The notes under the pieces: model-generated
Seen by the model: only the letters and a program-made list of their open reading frames with translations
Told to the model about the DNA's origin: nothing
Databases searched by the model: none
DNA from: UBA5026 sp949065595
GTDB lineage: Bacteria; Bacillota_I; Bacilli_A; RF39; UBA660
DNA length: 64,000 nucleotides
Assembly: GCA_949065595.1 (NCBI GenBank)
Contig: CARSXK010000001.1
Span: 60,182 to 124,181 of the forward strand
Direction of reading: 5' to 3'
Part shown: piece by piece, positions 34,936 to 42,136 of the stretch
Position numbering within the stretch: position 1 is the stretch's first letter
Layout: every line of letters begins with the position of its first letter
Position numbers and translations under genes: made by a program

Positions 34936-34954
34936 GAGATTTACTCCTTTTTTA
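34934..34954 (+). terminator. Terminator after the BI-1 gene
   Basis: A short hairpin AGGAG/CTCCT with a 5-base loop is followed by seven T. Confidence 0.65.
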
Positions 34955-34955
34955 T

Positions 34956-34983
34956 TTGACAAATTTAAAATTTATACTATAAT
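34956..34983 (+). promoter_or_regulatory. Sigma-A promoter of the 35013 gene
   Basis: A perfect TTGACA and a perfect TATAAT are separated by 16 bases. The site lies 30 bases before the gene start, just after a terminator. Confidence 0.8.
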
Positions 34984-35012
34984 AGGATACAATTTAAAAA
35001 AGGGGGATATTT

Positions 35013-35657
35013 ATGAATCAATCAAAGGAATATTATATAAAACGATCTAAATACTTTGCAGATGTTAGTTTGAAAATAAAGGATATAACAGAGAACCATT
35101 TAAATAAAGCTCGTGAAGATTTGGGATTTGCGTATATCGCGCGTAATGTGTTCCGCGAAGAGCGTCGTTGTACAGTAAAACTAGTTGGCATCATGGGTAT
35201 GATGACGATGAGTTTAGTGTTATTTCAAAAATCCATACTTACATTTCTGATATTTGGTGCGTCTTTTGTATTGGCAAAAAAATCTATTCGTCATGTAAAT
35301 TCTAGGGAACAATTTACAAAAATATATCCAGATAAATCCGAGTGGCTGCACAAAAGTAATAGAGAAATAAAACAATCTATTTTGTCTTTAGAAGATAAAA
35401 TTAGAAAAGATGAAGAAACAATGCAGAATTTAAAGGATAAGTTGATTTTATATCGTTGTTTCTTACTATGTAGTTCTAGTGATGATATGGTAAATAAAGT
35501 GGAAAAATCGATAGAGCAATTAAAAGAATATCGAGAATTATTGATTCAGTTTGAAAAAGAAACTGCAGCAGTAAATTCACCAATTTTATATCCAAATGAA
35601 ATTCCATCCATCACTTATCCAGATGAAAAAACGAAAACAAAAAGCAATAATGTATAA
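35013..35657 (+). CDS. Unknown protein with a short hydrophobic hairpin and coiled coil
   Basis: A 214-aa protein that I do not recognise. Residues about 1-50 are charged and helical; residues about 57-90 are hydrophobic (LVGIMGMMTMSLVLFQKSIL and onward), likely one hairpin or two short membrane helices. Residues about 110-185 are strongly helical with heptad-like charge (SNREIKQSILSLEDKIRKDE), suggesting a coiled coil. The tail is Pro/Thr/Lys-rich. It has its own strong promoter and AAGGGGG ribosome site and is flanked by terminators, so it is an independent unit. A cell-envelope or division-linked scaffold is possible but unproven. Confidence 0.7.
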   Translation: MNQSKEYYIKRSKYFADVSLKIKDITENHLNKAREDLGFAYIARNVFREERRCTVKLVGIMGMMTMSLVLFQKSILTFLIFGASFVLAKKSIRHVNSREQFTKIYPDKSEWLHKSNREIKQSILSLEDKIRKDEETMQNLKDKLILYRCFLLCSSSDDMVNKVEKSIEQLKEYRELLIQFEKETAAVNSPILYPNEIPSITYPDEKTKTKSNNV

Positions 35658-35687
35658 TGTCATTTTGAAAAACATAATATTTATTAG

Positions 35688-35715
35688 AAAAGGCTTTACT
35701 TCAAAAAGCTTTTTT
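35688..35715 (+). terminator. Terminator between the 35013 gene and rpsF
   Basis: AAAAGGCTT pairs with AAGCTTTT (one bulged G) followed by T-run. Its right arm overlaps the rpsF promoter spacer. Confidence 0.6.
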
Positions 35716-35723
35716 GTTATAAT
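35695..35723 (+). promoter_or_regulatory. Promoter of rpsF-ssb-rpsR
   Basis: TTTACT and a perfect TATAAT are 17 bases apart, starting transcription near 35730. Confidence 0.65.
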
Positions 35724-35729
35724 CTAAAG

Positions 35730-35789
35730 CGAGTATGAATTTACTCCTTGCTTCAAAAGAAGCCGATAAGACCAAAAGGAGGTGCAAGA
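35730..35789 (+). promoter_or_regulatory. Candidate S6:S18 autoregulatory leader
   Basis: The short leader can form GAGTA/TACTC and then GCTTC-AAAA-GAAGC, followed at once by CCGATAAG (CCG at 35763-35765). Bacterial rpsF leaders often carry a CCG-containing structure that mimics the S6:S18 site on 16S rRNA. The match here is by motif and location only. Confidence 0.4.
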
Positions 35790-36080
35790 ATGAACAATTA
35801 TGAAATTATGTTTATTGTAAGACCAACGTTAAGTGAAGATGAAATTAAAAAAGTGATTGGAAATTTCGGAAAAACATTAACTGATAATGGTGCTACGATA
35901 ACAGAACAAAAAGATATGGGTCAAAGAGAATTAGCTTATGAAATTAAAAAATTCAAAAGTGGATACTATTATATATATGAAATAGAAGCAGCTGATGATA
36001 AAGCAATCAAAGAATTCGATCGTTTGGCTTTGATCAGTAATGATGTTGTACGCCATCTCATTACAAAACTAGAGAAATAA
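35790..36080 (+). CDS. rpsF: 30S ribosomal protein S6
   Basis: A 96-aa platform protein of the small subunit that pairs with S18. It starts MNNYEIMFIVRPTLSEDEI and has the GQRELAYEIKKFKSGYYY core. I use ATG 35790 behind AAAGGAGGTG; the longer frame extends into the structured leader. It begins the conserved rpsF-ssb-rpsR operon. Confidence 0.97.
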   Translation: MNNYEIMFIVRPTLSEDEIKKVIGNFGKTLTDNGATITEQKDMGQRELAYEIKKFKSGYYYIYEIEAADDKAIKEFDRLALISNDVVRHLITKLEK

Positions 36081-36093
36081 AGAGAGGTATTAT

Positions 36094-36585
36094 ATGAACC
36101 GAGTAATGTTAATTGGGAGATTTACTGCAAAACCAGAATTAAGATATACACCATCTAATGTACCATTTACTAGATTTTCGATTGCGGTAAATAGAGCTTT
36201 CAGTAATCAAGATGGACAAAGAGAAACCGATTTTATTAATATTGTGGCTTGGAGAAAACAAGCAGAAACAGTATGTAATTATTTTGACAAAGGAAATCAA
36301 ATTGCAATCGAAGGTAGATTGCAAACAGGAAGTTATGATGATAAAGATGGAAATAAAAGATATACAACAGATGTTGTGTTAGATCAATTCCACTTTATTG
36401 AGAGCAAAGCACAAAGAGCTGCATATAATGCAAGCGGAGAAAATAACTATGGAAATCAAGGACCATCAGATAGTGTAAGTCCTTATGATTATCAAAATAT
36501 ACCAACAAATGATGTTAGTGTAGAAAATGATCCATTTGCTGACTTTGGAGATAGTGTTTCTATTGATGATGACTTCCTAGACTAA
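36094..36585 (+). CDS. ssb: Single-stranded DNA-binding protein
   Basis: Protects single-stranded DNA and recruits repair and replication proteins. Residues 1-105 form the OB-fold (MNRVMLIGRFTAKPELRYTP, FINIVAWRKQAE, IEGRLQTGSYDDKDGNKRY). The 163-aa protein ends SIDDDFLD, whereas the usual partner-binding tip is DDDLPF/DDDIPF; the acidic run is kept but the terminal Pro-Phe is not. It lies between rpsF and rpsR in the standard order. Confidence 0.96.
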   Translation: MNRVMLIGRFTAKPELRYTPSNVPFTRFSIAVNRAFSNQDGQRETDFINIVAWRKQAETVCNYFDKGNQIAIEGRLQTGSYDDKDGNKRYTTDVVLDQFHFIESKAQRAAYNASGENNYGNQGPSDSVSPYDYQNIPTNDVSVENDPFADFGDSVSIDDDFLD

Positions 36586-36598
36586 AAGGAGGATAACA

Positions 36599-36817
36599 AT
36601 GGCAGAATTTTATAGAAAAAAGAAAAAAATATGTCAAATGTGTGCTGGAAAATCAGTAGACTATAAAGATGCAGAAATTATAAGAAAATACATCAGTGGA
36701 GATAAAGGTAAAATCTTACCAAGAAGAATCACTGGTGCTTGTTCTAAACATCAAAGACATATTGCGAATGAAGTAAAAAAAGCTCGTTTCATGGCATTAA
36801 TACCATTTGTAAAGTAA
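36599..36817 (+). CDS. rpsR: 30S ribosomal protein S18
   Basis: A 72-aa protein with an N-terminal basic stretch (YRKKKKICQMC), the DYKDAEIIRKYISGDKGKILPRR core and KHQRHIANEVKKARFMALIP, all characteristic of S18. A terminator overlaps its stop, ending the rpsF operon. Confidence 0.97.
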   Translation: MAEFYRKKKKICQMCAGKSVDYKDAEIIRKYISGDKGKILPRRITGACSKHQRHIANEVKKARFMALIPFVK

Positions 36818-36836
36818 GAGACTATCTTACTTTTTA
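36811..36836 (+). terminator. Terminator after rpsR
   Basis: A perfect 8-bp stem AAAGTAAG/CTTACTTT with a 7-base loop is followed by a T-rich tail. Confidence 0.75.
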
Positions 36837-36886
36837 TTTTTTTAAATATATGTTATACTTATTATATAAAAAGTGAGGGAGTTATT

Positions 36887-37597
36887 ATGAATGTAGCGCT
36901 AATTACTGCGGCAGGGAAAGGATCTAGGATGCATCAAGAAGTACCGAAACAGTTTATGCCGATCAAAAATAAACCATTAATTATATATACTTTGGAAGCT
37001 TTTCAGAATCATCCTAATATTGATGCAATTGTGATTTCATGCTTAAATGGTTGGGAAAAAATTATGGATGCATATGTCAAACAATATGGGATTACAAAAG
37101 CAAAATGGATTGTATCTGGCGGAGAAGGAAATAATGGACAATTATCCATAAAGCTTGCTCTAGATGAACTTGCAAAACATTGTAGTTTAGATGATATTGT
37201 TCTTGTACATGACGGAAATAGAGCCCTTATTACACAGGAGATTATTTCTGACTCAATTGTAACTTGTCGTGAAAAGGGGTCCGCGGTTGCGGTAATTCCA
37301 TGCAATGAAGTAATTGTGGAAACAGAGGATCAGCAGACATCTCACCATTATTTAGAAAGAAATAATTTGAAAAGGACACAAACGCCACATACTTATCCTT
37401 TAGGAAAGTTACTTTGGGCACATGAGCAAGCTGAAAAACAACATATTGAGAAGGCAGTGGCCACTTGTGATTTAATGATTCGCTTAGGAGAGACGATTCA
37501 TTTTTCCATTGGATCTGAGCGAAATATGAAAATAACTACGCCTGTTGACATTGATATTTTTGAAGCGCTACTTGCAACGAATGGGAGTGGGAAGTGA
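36887..37597 (+). CDS. IspD/TarI-like cytidylyltransferase
   Basis: A 236-aa nucleotidyltransferase of the IspD/TarI family, which joins CTP to a polyol or sugar phosphate. The N-terminal LITAAGKGSRMHQEVPKQFMP is the CTP-binding signature, and DDIVLVHDGNRALIT plus ERNNLKRTQTPHTY mark later motifs. Arguments for a TarI/LicD-linked role in a surface polymer: a LicD-family gene follows by four bases, and Asn-Arg replaces the usual Ala-x-R in the HDAARP-like motif (HDGNRAL). An isoprenoid (IspD) role is less likely but not excluded. An extended -10 (TGTTATACT, 36851-36859) precedes it. Confidence 0.75.
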   Translation: MNVALITAAGKGSRMHQEVPKQFMPIKNKPLIIYTLEAFQNHPNIDAIVISCLNGWEKIMDAYVKQYGITKAKWIVSGGEGNNGQLSIKLALDELAKHCSLDDIVLVHDGNRALITQEIISDSIVTCREKGSAVAVIPCNEVIVETEDQQTSHHYLERNNLKRTQTPHTYPLGKLLWAHEQAEKQHIEKAVATCDLMIRLGETIHFSIGSERNMKITTPVDIDIFEALLATNGSGK

Positions 37598-37601
37598 TTC
37601 T

Positions 37602-38456
37602 ATGTATAATCGTGAAGATTTTGGAGAGTTTTTATTAAAAGAAAAAAAAGATGGAACGAAAATTATGGTAAGAGATGTGCAACTTGCTCTAATGGATATG
37701 ATGAAGGATATTGATGAAGTATGTAAAAAAAATAACATTGAGTATTGTTTAACAGGTGGTTCTACGATAGGTGCCTATCTTTATCAGGGATTTATTCCAT
37801 GGGATGATGATATGGATATTGCTATGATGCGTAGTGAGTATAAAAAATTTATCAAGGCTTTAGAAAAAGATTTGGATAAAGATAAATATACGTTTCATTG
37901 TTTTGAAAAAAATAAAAAATATGATGTTACATGGCCTTATATGAAAATACGTAAAAAGAACACATATATCAAAGAGGTCAATAAATTGTTACCAAATCGT
38001 TGTACGGATTGTGATGGTATATTCATTGATGTATTTATTTATGATCATATGGCTAAATTTACGCTTATGGATTTACCTTTAAGATTAGTGAATTCTTTAC
38101 TGATGCCGATTATCATATTTTTTGAAAATATGCATATCAATCCAATCCCTCTGAAGTATTGGTATCGGGGAAATGCGAAATTGTATGGATTTTTAAATCA
38201 AAAATCCAAATATATAGGTGATGATTTGACATGGACCTATAGAAGTCCTTTACATCCACTTCGTTATCGTTTATCAGAGATGTTTCCAGCTGTTCGCGTT
38301 CCTTTTGAAGACACAGAATTGCCTGTCCAAAAAAATATGAAAGAATATATGTTGCGTCATTGGGGTGAAAAAGTGTTTACCCCACTGCCACCTGAAAAAA
38401 GAAAACCAGGGCATGTTTATGATATCAACTTGTCCTCTTCTGAACCGGAGGAGTAA
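37602..38456 (+). CDS. LicD-family phosphotransferase
   Basis: Nucleotidyltransferase-fold enzyme of the LicD/fukutin type, which transfers phosphocholine or a related phosphodiester group onto surface glycans or teichoic acids. The signature is YCLTGGSTIGAYLYQGFIPW followed by DDDMDIAM, containing the metal-binding Asp residues. I use ATG 37602 behind GGGAAGTGA (284 aa); the longer frame lies in the preceding gene. The C-terminal HWGEKVFTPLPPEKRKPGH resembles other LicD proteins. Together with the upstream cytidylyltransferase it suggests decoration with a CDP-activated compound. Confidence 0.9.
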   Translation: MYNREDFGEFLLKEKKDGTKIMVRDVQLALMDMMKDIDEVCKKNNIEYCLTGGSTIGAYLYQGFIPWDDDMDIAMMRSEYKKFIKALEKDLDKDKYTFHCFEKNKKYDVTWPYMKIRKKNTYIKEVNKLLPNRCTDCDGIFIDVFIYDHMAKFTLMDLPLRLVNSLLMPIIIFFENMHINPIPLKYWYRGNAKLYGFLNQKSKYIGDDLTWTYRSPLHPLRYRLSEMFPAVRVPFEDTELPVQKNMKEYMLRHWGEKVFTPLPPEKRKPGHVYDINLSSSEPEE

Positions 38457-38457
38457 C

Positions 38458-38613
38458 ATGAAAAATATTGCGTTATTCAAACGATTTCTAATCACAGGAT
38501 TTTTATTAATTATAATTGCTTTTCTATTATGGATGGAATTTAGTTTTATATTAGGCGGAATTGGTGTCATGACAATTGGTATTGGAATTATGTTATATAT
38601 TAATAAAGAATAA
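38458..38613 (+). CDS. Small membrane protein downstream of licD-like gene
   Basis: A 51-aa protein with two hydrophobic helices (about residues 9-24 and 28-46) and a short basic N-terminus (MKNIALFKRF). It starts one base after the LicD-type gene with GGAGGAG as its ribosome site, so it is probably the third gene of that operon. No family recognised. Confidence 0.65.
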   Translation: MKNIALFKRFLITGFLLIIIAFLLWMEFSFILGGIGVMTIGIGIMLYINKE

Positions 38614-38632
38614 GCGTTTTACTTATTCTTTT
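38605..38632. terminator. Bidirectional terminator
   Basis: AAAGAATAAG pairs with CTTATTCTTT around a 7-base loop between convergent genes, with T-run on the + strand and A-rich sequence giving a T-run on the - strand. Confidence 0.75.
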
Positions 38633-39386
38633 TTGCATTATTTATTTTTTTGATTTGAACGTTATAGTTTGCTTTTAATAGTATTTTAGTTGGTACAAAT
38701 TTATTTAGAAAAGCATTTAGTTTGTGATTGAATGTTGGGATAATGACAAGTTTCCTTTGAAACATTTTTTGTATAGCATATGCAGCTAGTTCATCACTGT
38801 TCTGTGCTTTAGCGAACTTGACACCTAATTTATCATTAAAGTGGGTATCCACTGGGCCTGGACATAAACAACCGACATATACTTTTCTCTTTTCCTGTTT
38901 GATTTCTTCTGCAATTGCTTCTGTTAGTCTTAATACATAAGCTTTGGATGCAAAGTAACATGCCATTAGAGGCCCTGGTGAAAATGCTGCAGTAGATGCG
39001 ATATTCAGAATATAGCCGTGGTTTTTTTCTTTGAAATCTTGGAGAAATAGTTTTGTCAATATTTGTGTTGATTTGACATTAAGGTCAATCATATCCAATT
39101 GTTCTTCCATATTTTGTTCCAGAAATTTGCCATGCATTCCAAAACCAGCACTGTTTACTACAATATCAATGTCTCTATCTTTGACTTGTTTGTATAATTC
39201 TTTACAGTTTTTGAGTGTTGAGATGTCAATAGCAATTACTTCCGTTGTTTCATTAATTTCTTTTTTTGCTTTTTCTAATTTTTCAATATCTCTTGCGACT
39301 AGTATAATGTCATATCCCAGTTGATGTAATCGTTTTGCGATGGATAATCCAATTCCTGAACTACCTCCAGTGATAAGTGCGATCAT
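38619..39386 (-). CDS. Short-chain dehydrogenase/reductase
   Basis: Classical SDR of 255 aa. It has the cofactor motif TGGSSGIG near the N-terminus, NSAGFG in place of NNAG, and the catalytic SxnYxxxK as IASTAAFSPGPLMACYFASK. After the core, the C-terminal extension NHKLNAFLNKFVPTKILLK resembles that of the paralogue at 57848. Substrate unknown; the subfamily resembles YqjQ/DltE-type dehydrogenases. It is a single - strand gene with GGAGTGAC as ribosome site. Confidence 0.9.
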   Translation of the reverse strand: MIALITGGSSGIGLSIAKRLHQLGYDIILVARDIEKLEKAKKEINETTEVIAIDISTLKNCKELYKQVKDRDIDIVVNSAGFGMHGKFLEQNMEEQLDMIDLNVKSTQILTKLFLQDFKEKNHGYILNIASTAAFSPGPLMACYFASKAYVLRLTEAIAEEIKQEKRKVYVGCLCPGPVDTHFNDKLGVKFAKAQNSDELAAYAIQKMFQRKLVIIPTFNHKLNAFLNKFVPTKILLKANYNVQIKKINNAKKNK

Positions 39387-39622
39387 TTTGTCACTCCTTT
39401 TTTAAATTAAGGATAAATCCCCTGTTTATATTATATAAGAAAATGATAAAAAAAGATAGAAAAATTAAAATGCTTTTTTTAATAGTCTTCGTAACCTAGT
39501 TCTCCTTTATTAATCTTATCCATGACTAGTGTTAGTATAGCGATATGGATGCATTTGTGATGATGCAAAAATGTATTTCCATCAATGATTATTGTACATG
39601 CCTTTTTAATTCTGAAACAAAG

Positions 39623-39819
39623 GTGATAGATTATGACAATCAGTTTGATTAAATTGATGTTAAAGTAAACCATCACATTTTCTTTGAAAAAGAGATTTAT
39701 GATGTTTCTTCGCTACTTATTGATATCATAAAGGAAGCAAAGAATAAAATTGTGATAATTATGTGGATAAAACGATACAGATATTTCATTTGGTAGAAGA
39801 AATAAAAATATCTATATAA
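39623..39819 (+). pseudogene. Remnant of an ORF6N-type phage/plasmid protein C-terminus
   Basis: A degraded coding stretch in the 39387-39925 gap. One frame reads IDYDNQFD, an in-frame TAA (39650-39652), then NHHIFFEKEIYDVSSLLIDI and IKEAKNKIVI; the sense then continues in another frame as DNYVDKTIQIFHLVEEIK from 39754 to a stop at 39817. The pattern (IFF-x-G/E-x-IYDxxSLLIDIIKxAKxxIxxIDNYVDxT) is that of the C-terminal region of ORF6N/KilA-N-type DNA-binding proteins common in Bacillota. A small deletion near 39753-39760 explains the frame change. The N-terminal part was not found. Confidence 0.55.
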
Positions 39820-39898
39820 AGAAAGTTATTGATAGAATTGTGTATCAAAAATAATAATATAAATAAAACTTATTATAATGGAATTTTAAATGTGCGAA

Positions 39899-39907
39899 TG
39901 CTATAAT
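39899..39907 (+). promoter_or_regulatory. Extended -10 promoter for the nucleotidyltransferase gene
   Basis: TGCTATAAT lies 19 bases before the start codon. Confidence 0.5.
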
Positions 39908-39925
39908 AGGGTAGGAGTTGAATTT

Positions 39926-40684
39926 ATGCTAGATAGGACAGAAATTATTCAGTTTTTGAAAGAAGTTAGTCAAGATAAACCATATGTAAATGCAATGTGG
40001 TTAGAAGGCGCAGATGGGATGAATAGAGTCGATGAATATTCGGATATTGATTTTTGGTTTGATGTAAATAAAGGATATCAAGAAACATTTTTATATGAAT
40101 GTATAGAAGAATTGAAGAAAATAGGAAACATCGATTCTAGAGTAGATGACATTAGAAGTAATATTGCACAAAGTAATATTCATTTACGTAATACTCCTGA
40201 ATATTTGACATTGGATATTTGTGTACAATCACATGAGGTTAGAGGCTATGGCATCACTTGCTATATCAAAGATGATATTGCAGAACTGCCACTTGTTATT
40301 TTTGATAAAGCCAGTATTATTTCGTTTAAGGATTATCAAATTCAATTGGATGAAATCAAAAATGTATTTGAGAAAAATAAAAATAGAATTTTGCAAAATA
40401 GTAGAGTAAAAAAATATATAATGCGTAATCAATATTTAGAAGCATATACAAAGTATATAGAGAATGTGGCAGATCCGCTTGTTAAGATTGTAAGGTTAAT
40501 ATATACACCCAGACATTATGATTATGTTTTATGTCATATATCGAATCATTTACCAAAAGAAGTCGTGGTAGAACTTGAATCGTTATATAAAATTACTGAT
40601 TTAAAAGATATAGAGGATAATTTGGAAAAAGCTATGTTATTACTCAAAAAATATGAAGATCAGTTCAATAAAAAATACCAGTAA
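39926..40684 (+). CDS. Nucleotidyltransferase-domain protein (MNT/ANT-like)
   Basis: A 252-aa protein. The polymerase-beta-type nucleotidyltransferase motif is present as WLEGADGMNRVDEYSDIDFW (G-A in place of G-S, then D-x-D), with a third acidic residue in LTLDICV. The rest is helical. Members include aminoglycoside adenylyltransferases and protein-AMPylating antitoxins, but no antibiotic role can be claimed here. Start ATG 39926 has TAGGAG upstream. It follows a broken phage-type gene, hinting at a variable locus. Confidence 0.75.
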   Translation: MLDRTEIIQFLKEVSQDKPYVNAMWLEGADGMNRVDEYSDIDFWFDVNKGYQETFLYECIEELKKIGNIDSRVDDIRSNIAQSNIHLRNTPEYLTLDICVQSHEVRGYGITCYIKDDIAELPLVIFDKASIISFKDYQIQLDEIKNVFEKNKNRILQNSRVKKYIMRNQYLEAYTKYIENVADPLVKIVRLIYTPRHYDYVLCHISNHLPKEVVVELESLYKITDLKDIEDNLEKAMLLLKKYEDQFNKKYQ

Positions 40685-40766
40685 TTATTTATTTCGCGAT
40701 CATTTGTGTTCCTATATAGAGAAAAGAGAAAAAAGCGTCTACAAAAATTTATAGTTAGTTTTTCAA

Positions 40767-40794
40767 AAAATGTATGCGAAATAGCATACATTTT
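40767..40794. terminator. Strong hairpin upstream of the S10 promoter
   Basis: A perfect 11-bp stem AAAATGTATGC/GCATACATTTT with a 6-base loop is followed by T-rich sequence. It insulates the S10 operon from the upstream gene. Confidence 0.7.
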
Positions 40795-40838
40795 CATTTA
40801 ACATTTGTAAAAATTTGTCACAAAAGTCTAAATTTTGC

Positions 40839-40867
40839 TTGCATTTCATATAATATTCTTGTATAAT
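40839..40867 (+). promoter_or_regulatory. Promoter of the S10-spc-alpha superoperon
   Basis: TTGCAT and a perfect TATAAT are separated by 17 bases. Transcription would start near 40874. No other clear promoter is visible before rplQ. Confidence 0.8.
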
Positions 40868-40873
40868 TATGAA

Positions 40874-41000
40874 TGTGTGGCGAGCATTGATGTGTAAGGT
40901 TGCTGATACGCCAGGTTAAGTTGTTAGAAAATTTAACTTCAATATCAGGTTTTTACACGGAGCTAGTCTATACTGGATATAGGCGAAGGGAGGATACAAT
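40874..41000 (+). promoter_or_regulatory. Structured leader of the S10 operon
   Basis: A leader of about 127 nt with several pairable segments: GGCG(40879)...CGCC closing a stem-loop with AAGGTTGCTGATA inside, AAGTT/AACTT, and CTATA-CTGGA-TATAG just before GAAGGGAGG. The GTTGCTGATACGCC and CACGGAGCTAGTCTATACTGG stretches look like the conserved rpsJ leader I recall from other Bacillota. A role as ribosomal-protein-responsive regulator is inferred. Confidence 0.5.
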
Positions 41001-41309
41001 ATGGCTGCAACAAAAGTAAGTATCAAATTAAAAGCATTTGAACACAAAAGTTTAGATGTAGCTTGTGCTAAAATTGTGGAAACTGTAAAAAGAACAGGTG
41101 GAAGCATTAGTGGACCAATTCCACTTCCAACAGAAGTTGAAAAAATCACCATCTTAAGAGCAGTACACAAGTACAAAGACTCAAGAGAACAATTTGAAAA
41201 AAGAACACACAAGAGACTTATTGTAATCAACAATCCAAGCAAGGAAACAGTAGATGCATTAACTCATCTAGAAATTCCAAGCGGTGTTGATATTCAAATC
41301 AAGTTATAA
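41001..41309 (+). CDS. rpsJ: 30S ribosomal protein S10
   Basis: A 102-aa protein of the 30S head, also NusE in antitermination complexes. It has SIKLKAFEHKSLDVACAKIV, GPIPLPT and THKRLIVINNPSKETVDAL, the usual S10 blocks. The ribosome site GAAGGGAGG lies at the end of the structured leader. First gene of the superoperon. Confidence 0.98.
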   Translation: MAATKVSIKLKAFEHKSLDVACAKIVETVKRTGGSISGPIPLPTEVEKITILRAVHKYKDSREQFEKRTHKRLIVINNPSKETVDALTHLEIPSGVDIQIKL

Positions 41310-41326
41310 TTTAAGGAGGAAAAGTT

Positions 41327-42121
41327 ATGAAAGGAATCTTAGGTCGTAAATTAGGAATGACTCAAGTATTTACAAAATCAGGTAAATTGATTCCAGTAAC
41401 TGTCATTGAAGTAGAACCAAATGTGGTAACACAAATTAAGACAAAAGAAAATGATGGTTATGAAGCAATTCAACTTGGTTTTGATACCAAAAGAGAAAAA
41501 TTAGCGACAAAAGCTTCAGTTGGAATTACCAACAAAGCAAACACTACACCTAAGCGCTTCTTTAGAGAAATTAGGGGTGTGGATGTAAATAACTATTCTT
41601 TAGGACAGGAAATCAAAGCAGATATCTTTACTGAAGGAGAAGTTGTTGATGTAACAGGAACTACGAAAGGAAAAGGGTTCCAAGGTGTTATCAAAAGACA
41701 TGGGCAATCAAGAGGGCCTATGGGACATGGTTCACACTATCATAGAGGACCAGGTTCCATGGGTACAATGAGACCAATGCGTGTTTTCAAAGGTAAAAAA
41801 TTACCAGGACATATGGGTACATTAACTGTAACAATTCAAAATCTTGAAATTGTTATGATAGATGTAGAAAATAATGTAATCTTAGTCAAAGGAAATGTTC
41901 CAGGACCTAAAAAATCATTAGTAGTCATCAAAACTGCTGTGAAAAATCCAGGAAAAGTAAGAGAAACAGAAGAATTGAATTCTTATGTAACAGAAATTCC
42001 TGAAGAGGTAACTGAAGTAACCAGCGATGCAACATTGGAATCTACTGAAAGTACAGAAGAAGTAGTAGAAACTGCCGAAGAAGTAACAGAAGAAGCTACA
42101 GAAACTGTAGAAGAAAATTAG
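41327..42121 (+). CDS. rplC: 50S ribosomal protein L3 with long acidic C-terminal tail
   Basis: Assembly-initiating protein of the large subunit. The core (residues 1-210) is standard: MKGILGRKLGMTQVF, the GKGFQGVIKRH loop and RGPGSMGTMRPMRVFKGKKLPGHMG. The protein is 264 aa, whereas typical L3 is about 205-215 aa. The extra 50 residues from about 214 are nearly all Glu, Thr, Val, Ser and Ala in short repeats such as EEVTEVTSDAT, STESTEEVVE and AEEVTEEATE. It is in frame, with the rplD ribosome site following the stop, so the tail is real. Confidence 0.97.
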   Translation: MKGILGRKLGMTQVFTKSGKLIPVTVIEVEPNVVTQIKTKENDGYEAIQLGFDTKREKLATKASVGITNKANTTPKRFFREIRGVDVNNYSLGQEIKADIFTEGEVVDVTGTTKGKGFQGVIKRHGQSRGPMGHGSHYHRGPGSMGTMRPMRVFKGKKLPGHMGTLTVTIQNLEIVMIDVENNVILVKGNVPGPKKSLVVIKTAVKNPGKVRETEELNSYVTEIPEEVTEVTSDATLESTESTEEVVETAEEVTEEATETVEEN

Positions 42122-42136
42122 TAGGGAGGCAATAAT

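Noticed and set aside
39479..39676. A 65-codon - strand reading frame in the gap before the nucleotidyltransferase
   Set aside because: No ribosome site or recognisable family, and it overlaps the + strand pseudogene remnant; most likely a chance frame in decayed DNA.
39926..40684. Calling the nucleotidyltransferase an aminoglycoside-resistance gene
   Set aside because: Only the general nucleotidyltransferase motif is visible; nothing ties it to antibiotic substrates.
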